Positions 60,752 to 64,000 of a stretch of 64,000 nucleotides of DNA are shown here, in pieces. The DNA comes from a virus. Under the pieces are notes generated by a model. It saw only the letters and a list, made by a program, of their open reading frames with translations, was not told the DNA's origin and did not search any database. The position numbers and the translations under genes are program-made. The stretch lies in IMG/VR virus record IMGVR_UViG_3300042888_001972, positions 25,272 to 89,271 of that record; one strand, 5' to 3'. The first letter of the stretch is position 1; each line of letters opens with the position of its first letter.

Positions 60752-61720
60752 TTAATATATTATTGCTCTTATAAATTCTTCTGATAATGAAGGTTTGTGA
60801 ATCACAATTGTTTTACCTTGATTTTTTTCAATCAATTTATCTAAGGTTATTTTAAATGTGGTCATTATCAAACTACGCCCATTAACGTTTATTCCAATTT
60901 CATCAGTGTATTTAATTTTAGTTTCTTTCGGTTTTGTTAAATCATTACCACAAGTTGGACAAAATTTAAAATTAGATTTTACTTTTGTATTACATTCTTC
61001 ACAATATTGTCTGATATCCTGAGATGTCTTATTTTTAGTTGTTAGTGGTTGTATCTTATACAATATTTGATGAGAAGTGTAAGAATTAAATTCCTCATAT
61101 GAATTTTGGAAATTTTGGTCAGATTCTCCACCTTTTTCAACTCTACCTGTTTCGATTGATTTTTTACTACGAGTACGAGGTACACTTAAATCAACTGATG
61201 ATGTGTTTGTGTAATAAGCATTTGTACCACCATTAAAAGTTGCAGTATTAGTTGTAAATGTGGTTGGAGAAACATAACCACCTGTGTGATTAATGTTTGT
61301 ACTAATTAAAGTATTATTCCATGGACGATATGTGTCTGAATAACCACCAACAAGGTTATTCATCTGAATAACTCTTTCATCGTAGAACTCTATCCTCACA
61401 TCCCCGTTTAACGTTATTGCCGATTGATTTTCGGAAGTATTATTAACAGAGTAGGTACTGAACTGAAATTTATTATTAGTGTCTAAAAACCTCTCTAAAA
61501 AGATTCTTTCACCCGGTCTTAAAACTAAACCACTTTGAGAGATGTAATCTCCATTCAATTTAATTTTACAAAGTACTGTTTTTCTTGTTGGGTTATGAAT
61601 TTCGAATTCGAAATTGTCTTGGTCTTCCATGAAGACTACGTGTCCATTGTAGATTTTTAGACGCGATTTTTTCTTTGTGATGTGAGCATTTGGTTTGCTC
61701 ACCGCAGTTGTGTAATTCAT
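60752..61720 (-). CDS. Virion-type protein with zinc ribbon (322 aa)
   Basis: An N-terminal beta sandwich (about 20-115: RLKIYNGHVVFMED, FEIHNPTRKTVLCKIKLNG, LRPGERIFLERFLD) is followed by a Thr/Asn-rich linker, then a four-cysteine ribbon (YCEECNTKV at about 237 and FCPTCGNDL at about 253), and a final alpha/beta unit (TFKITLDKLIEKNQG, IRAIIY). The ribbon sits in an internal loop. The first half recalls small decoration or fibre proteins. No enzymatic function is seen. Upstream is a 100-nt leader with small hairpins. Confidence 0.6.
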   Translation of the reverse strand: MNYTTAVSKPNAHITKKKSRLKIYNGHVVFMEDQDNFEFEIHNPTRKTVLCKIKLNGDYISQSGLVLRPGERIFLERFLDTNNKFQFSTYSVNNTSENQSAITLNGDVRIEFYDERVIQMNNLVGGYSDTYRPWNNTLISTNINHTGGYVSPTTFTTNTATFNGGTNAYYTNTSSVDLSVPRTRSKKSIETGRVEKGGESDQNFQNSYEEFNSYTSHQILYKIQPLTTKNKTSQDIRQYCEECNTKVKSNFKFCPTCGNDLTKPKETKIKYTDEIGINVNGRSLIMTTFKITLDKLIEKNQGKTIVIHKPSLSEEFIRAIIY

Positions 61721-61844
61721 TTTACTTAATTTTATAATAGTTAATGACTATGTTACTGATACCTTCGTGTCCGTGAATACTCAAAAGTCAAAATGACTCG
61801 GGACCAATAATCTAAAATCTATGAATAAATATATGTGAAAAAAT
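61721..61844 (-). other. Leader region of the 322-aa gene
   Basis: A TATTTATT box at 61824-61831 is about 100 nt from the ATG. Between them the sequence is less AT-rich than its surroundings and includes a short stem (AGTCA, TTT, TGACT). No ORF of useful length is present on either strand. A structured 5' leader is possible. Confidence 0.3.
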
Positions 61845-61875
61845 TTTGCAGTGTAGTAAAAACTATTTATATTTG
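61845..61875 (+). promoter_or_regulatory. Bacteroidota-type promoter for the 90-aa secreted protein
   Basis: TTTG (61845-61848), 19 bp, TATATTTG (61868-61875): exact consensus. The promoter at 63369 is almost the same. Confidence 0.8.
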
Positions 61876-61892
61876 TAGAAAATTTATAAATT

Positions 61893-62165
61893 ATGAAAAA
61901 ATTATTTATTACTTTAGTATTACTTGTTGGAACATTAACATTTTCTCAAACTAAACCAAAAACAAAAGACATCGATAAGGATATCAATGTCTTATTAGAT
62001 TCATTATCTAAAGTCTATAAAGTAAAAGTTGGTTCAGTTATTGTTGAGGATTATCCTAATTTAAGAGTCACGTCAATTGCCTATTATCAAAACGATGAAT
62101 TAACCTACAAAGTTATTCAAACAGAAAAAAACCCAACAAAAAGAAATATATTTGGCAACTATTAA
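61893..62165 (+). CDS. Small secreted protein (90 aa)
   Basis: The start MKKLFITLVLLVGTLTFSQT is a Sec signal peptide with a flavobacterial-type cleavage region (TFS-Q). The mature part, about 70 residues, is charged: DINVLLDSLSKVYKV, KVGSVIVEDYPNLRVTSIAYY. No family is known. It would be exported to the periplasm or envelope. Its host-type promoter suggests early expression, for example for superinfection exclusion or envelope control. It converges on the OmpA-like gene with a 4-nt overlap. Confidence 0.7.
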   Translation: MKKLFITLVLLVGTLTFSQTKPKTKDIDKDINVLLDSLSKVYKVKVGSVIVEDYPNLRVTSIAYYQNDELTYKVIQTEKNPTKRNIFGNY

Positions 62166-63334
62166 ATAGTTTTATTACAGTTTGCGGTGACACTATATCC
62201 GGTTTTAATCTTATATGTTCCAATTGGTGAATAAACTTTAAGTCCTGATTCTCCAGAAGGTCCATTAAAATTTAAAGTTACTGGGCCTGTTTGTTGTGTA
62301 TAAACAACAAATTCTTTAACACCTTGTTCACATAAACGTTTAAGGTCGTCTAATGGGTCACCAACTTCATCATTTCCTCCACCAAAACTTTTTGTTGGGT
62401 CTATTAAAAGTTGTTTAAATAATTCTTCATAACTATTGGCAGTTATTTTAATAATTTTACTACCACTAACCGATACATTATTTTTTAAATTAATAAGTGT
62501 TAATTGGTAAACATATAATGGAACCCATTTAAAATTTCTATATACATGAGCACGTGTTGTAACATATCCGGTGTCTTGAGTTATTACATTATTTTTATTA
62601 GTAACAATTAATCTATCAGGAATACTTCCGGTATCAAAAGTTATAACACCTTTACCAAATAATTTTTCATTGGTTAACACATAATCATACCTTTCTTCAC
62701 CTTGTCCTGCGTTTATTTTTCTACCGGGCCATTGACAAATATTTTGGGAATCCGAATCTCTAACCTCTCCAGTTCCTTTAATATCGAAATTAACAAATTG
62801 TTCCTGTTTGTATAATTTAATTAATTCAGGATTTTTACTGTCACCTTTAGTTTTATCATATGGTGTTTTACCTAAAACAACTTGGCTAACATCCTTAGGT
62901 CCTTCAATAATTAAAGTACCGTTTTCAATTAACTCAGGAAATATTTCTTGAAAATATTGTTTAACCGAATTGGCTCTTGCCAAAGCTAAACTTCCTTTTT
63001 CTTCAAACCCTTTTGGATTTGTAACATTTGATTCTCCCGCACTAATGTTTACAATAAATTCGTTACCACCACTTTTTTTAATAAATTCTTCAATTTTAGG
63101 TTTTAACGCAACAATGGAATTTTTAACAACATCAGATTGATATTCACCAAATTTAAATTGATTTCCAATTTTTTGTTCTGGAAATACCGTATTATCAGAT
63201 GATGTAGTTGTTTTAGTCACAATTGGTTGTACTGCTTGTTCTAAAGTTAAGTATTGTCTATTTGTTGCAGATTCATGAAGATTTAATATCCTATTTCTCT
63301 CATCTTCATCTATATTCCATGTTTGTTTAATCAT
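62162..63334 (-). CDS. OmpA-like domain protein with conserved N-terminal peptide (390 aa)
   Basis: The start WNIDEDERNRILNLHESATN is a short helical tag with an LHE-S-A-T core, found in many phages of this type. Residues about 70-150 resemble an OmpA-like domain: SIVALKPKIEEFIKKSGG, FIVNISAGESNV, SLALARANSVKQYFQEIFP and GTLIIEGP. OmpA domains bind peptidoglycan, though the usual D and R pair is not fully seen. The rest is beta-rich with two Cys (LCEQGVKEFVVY). A TATTTATT box is 14 nt upstream. A virion part that contacts the cell wall is plausible. Confidence 0.65.
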   Translation of the reverse strand: MIKQTWNIDEDERNRILNLHESATNRQYLTLEQAVQPIVTKTTTSSDNTVFPEQKIGNQFKFGEYQSDVVKNSIVALKPKIEEFIKKSGGNEFIVNISAGESNVTNPKGFEEKGSLALARANSVKQYFQEIFPELIENGTLIIEGPKDVSQVVLGKTPYDKTKGDSKNPELIKLYKQEQFVNFDIKGTGEVRDSDSQNICQWPGRKINAGQGEERYDYVLTNEKLFGKGVITFDTGSIPDRLIVTNKNNVITQDTGYVTTRAHVYRNFKWVPLYVYQLTLINLKNNVSVSGSKIIKITANSYEELFKQLLIDPTKSFGGGNDEVGDPLDDLKRLCEQGVKEFVVYTQQTGPVTLNFNGPSGESGLKVYSPIGTYKIKTGYSVTANCNKTI

Positions 63335-63348
63335 TTCAACTATTTTAT

Positions 63349-63356
63349 AATAAATA
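63349..63356 (-). promoter_or_regulatory. TATTTATT box upstream of the OmpA-like gene
   Basis: TATTTATT, 14 nt, ATG at 63334 on the minus strand. It is close to the divergent host-type promoter of the next gene. Confidence 0.4.
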
Positions 63357-63368
63357 TAACCAAAAAAT

Positions 63369-63399
63369 TTTGTGGGTAATTAAAAAATATTTATATTTG
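63369..63399 (+). promoter_or_regulatory. Bacteroidota-type promoter for the 129-aa secreted protein
   Basis: TTTG (63369-63372), 19 bp, TATATTTG (63392-63399): exact consensus. Confidence 0.8.
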
Positions 63400-63424
63400 T
63401 ACAAATATTAAAACATCTACACAT

Positions 63425-63814
63425 ATGAAAAACTTAATTACCATCATTCTTTTTATTTTTATTTCAAATTTATCATTTGGTCAAATTCAAGCCGTAAAAG
63501 CGGGGAACTATTATGAATTAAATGATTTGTGGAAACGTGATTCCATATCAGTTAAACAATTAATGGATACCTACAAATTAGATATCTCTAATTTAGTTTA
63601 TGTTAAATTTTTTGGCGATTTTGAATTAAGTCAAGAATTACACGATAACTACTCTTACACAACATATGTTTATGCACTAGACAAGAAAACAGGTGTTGTC
63701 ACTATGGAATCAATTCCTCACGTAAATAAAATACCAAAACCTAACAAATATGTTATGGTTTATTGTTTTGATAATTATACTGACAGTAAAATTATTAATA
63801 TTAAGGTATTTTAA
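63425..63814 (+). CDS. Secreted protein (129 aa)
   Basis: MKNLITIILFIFISNLSFGQ is a Sec signal peptide ending SFG-Q, typical of flavobacteria. The mature part has YELNDLWKRDSISVKQLMD, VYVKFFGDFELSQE-like strands and KPNKYVMVYCFDNYTDSKI. There is one cysteine. No family is recognised. A periplasmic or surface-exposed protein is likely. Host-type promoter and a terminator make it a single-gene early unit, like the 90-aa secreted protein. Confidence 0.7.
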   Translation: MKNLITIILFIFISNLSFGQIQAVKAGNYYELNDLWKRDSISVKQLMDTYKLDISNLVYVKFFGDFELSQELHDNYSYTTYVYALDKKTGVVTMESIPHVNKIPKPNKYVMVYCFDNYTDSKIINIKVF

Positions 63815-63820
63815 TAAAAA

Positions 63821-63850
63821 AAAAAAGGGTCTATTAAGACCCTTTTTTTT
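63821..63850. terminator. Bidirectional rho-independent terminator
   Basis: AAAAGGGTC, loop TATTAA, GACCCTTTT, flanked by A and T runs. It lies between the secreted-protein gene and the convergent OmpA-like gene at the right edge. Confidence 0.9.
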
Positions 63851-64000
63851 ATTGTTGTTGTTTCATTATTTGAGGAAGTTTAATAATTAATCTTCTATTA
63901 GGTGCCGTTTGATTTTCATCTGTTACGTCAGGCCATTTTTTACCCTTAGCAAATTGGTCAGTTTCTCCAATACCTTTAGGTATAAAATTTAATTTAATTC
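63849..64000 (-). CDS. OmpA-like protein C-terminus (partial, extends beyond right edge)
   Basis: A minus-strand reading frame enters from the right edge and ends with TAA at 63851-63849. The readable part (about 50 residues) has NFIPKGIGETDQFAKGK, then NQTAPNRRLIIKLPQIM; the N-R-R segment and preceding G-E/T motif are the end of an OmpA domain, which normally reads G...P-x-x-x-N-R-R-V. It may be a second wall-binding protein in addition to 62162-63334. N-terminal domains are not visible. Confidence 0.6.
   Translation of the reverse strand, partial: IKLNFIPKGIGETDQFAKGKKWPDVTDENQTAPNRRLIIKLPQIMKQQQ

Overview
The window is part of the genome of a large, AT-rich, contractile-tailed (T4-like) phage. 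The T4-type parts are a long tail sheath protein, neck proteins (gp13-like clear; gp14-like and gp15-like tentative), a family B DNA polymerase, a gp5-type baseplate spike with an OB fold, and a gp55-like late sigma factor. Three things point to a Bacteroidota host, probably Flavobacteriia: at least four promoters match the Bacteroidota primary-sigma consensus (TTTG, 19 bp, TAnnTTTG) with a fifth close to it; two small secreted proteins have signal peptides ending in flavobacterial-style FSQ/FGQ; and Shine-Dalgarno sequences are largely absent. No rRNA or tRNA gene was recognised.

Layout. 1-6249 (mostly minus strand): tail sheath, neck/tail completion proteins and small proteins with a shared N-terminal peptide. 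6305-11119 (plus): an SNF2-type helicase, a Mn-type superoxide dismutase fused to a nuclease-like domain, and the gp13-like neck protein. 11149-13875 (minus): DNA polymerase. 13980-15000: two short minus-strand transcription units with host-type promoters and terminators, one encoding a 37-residue peptide and one with no convincing ORF (candidate ncRNA), around a plus-strand gene. 15006-21741 (minus): six glycosyltransferases. 21818-32064 (minus): fibre genes, three of them with long Thr/Pro-rich mucin-like linkers. 32116-35037 (plus): five small virion-type proteins. 35093-53018 (plus): a long, tightly packed operon with ten more glycosyltransferases, an FkbM methyltransferase, sugar-nucleotide enzymes including a complete GDP-mannose to GDP-L-fucose route (gmd, fcl), a DnaQ-type exonuclease, dUTPase, PhoH and the late sigma factor. 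53038-59213 (plus): baseplate and virion genes. 59214-64000: mixed-strand small genes, two secreted proteins and two OmpA-like proteins; the second OmpA-like gene runs off the right edge.

How the parts may work together. Two transcription classes can be read from the sequence. Short units with host-type promoters are probably early. A TATTTAT(A/T/C) box lies close upstream of most virion-gene groups and may be the late promoter read by the gp55-like sigma. Sixteen glycosyltransferases and a GDP-fucose pathway beside Thr/Pro-rich fibre proteins suggest that the phage glycosylates its own fibres. Several otherwise unrelated proteins share a short amphipathic terminal peptide that resembles a capsid-targeting signal; the superoxide dismutase-nuclease fusion may be one of these packaged proteins.
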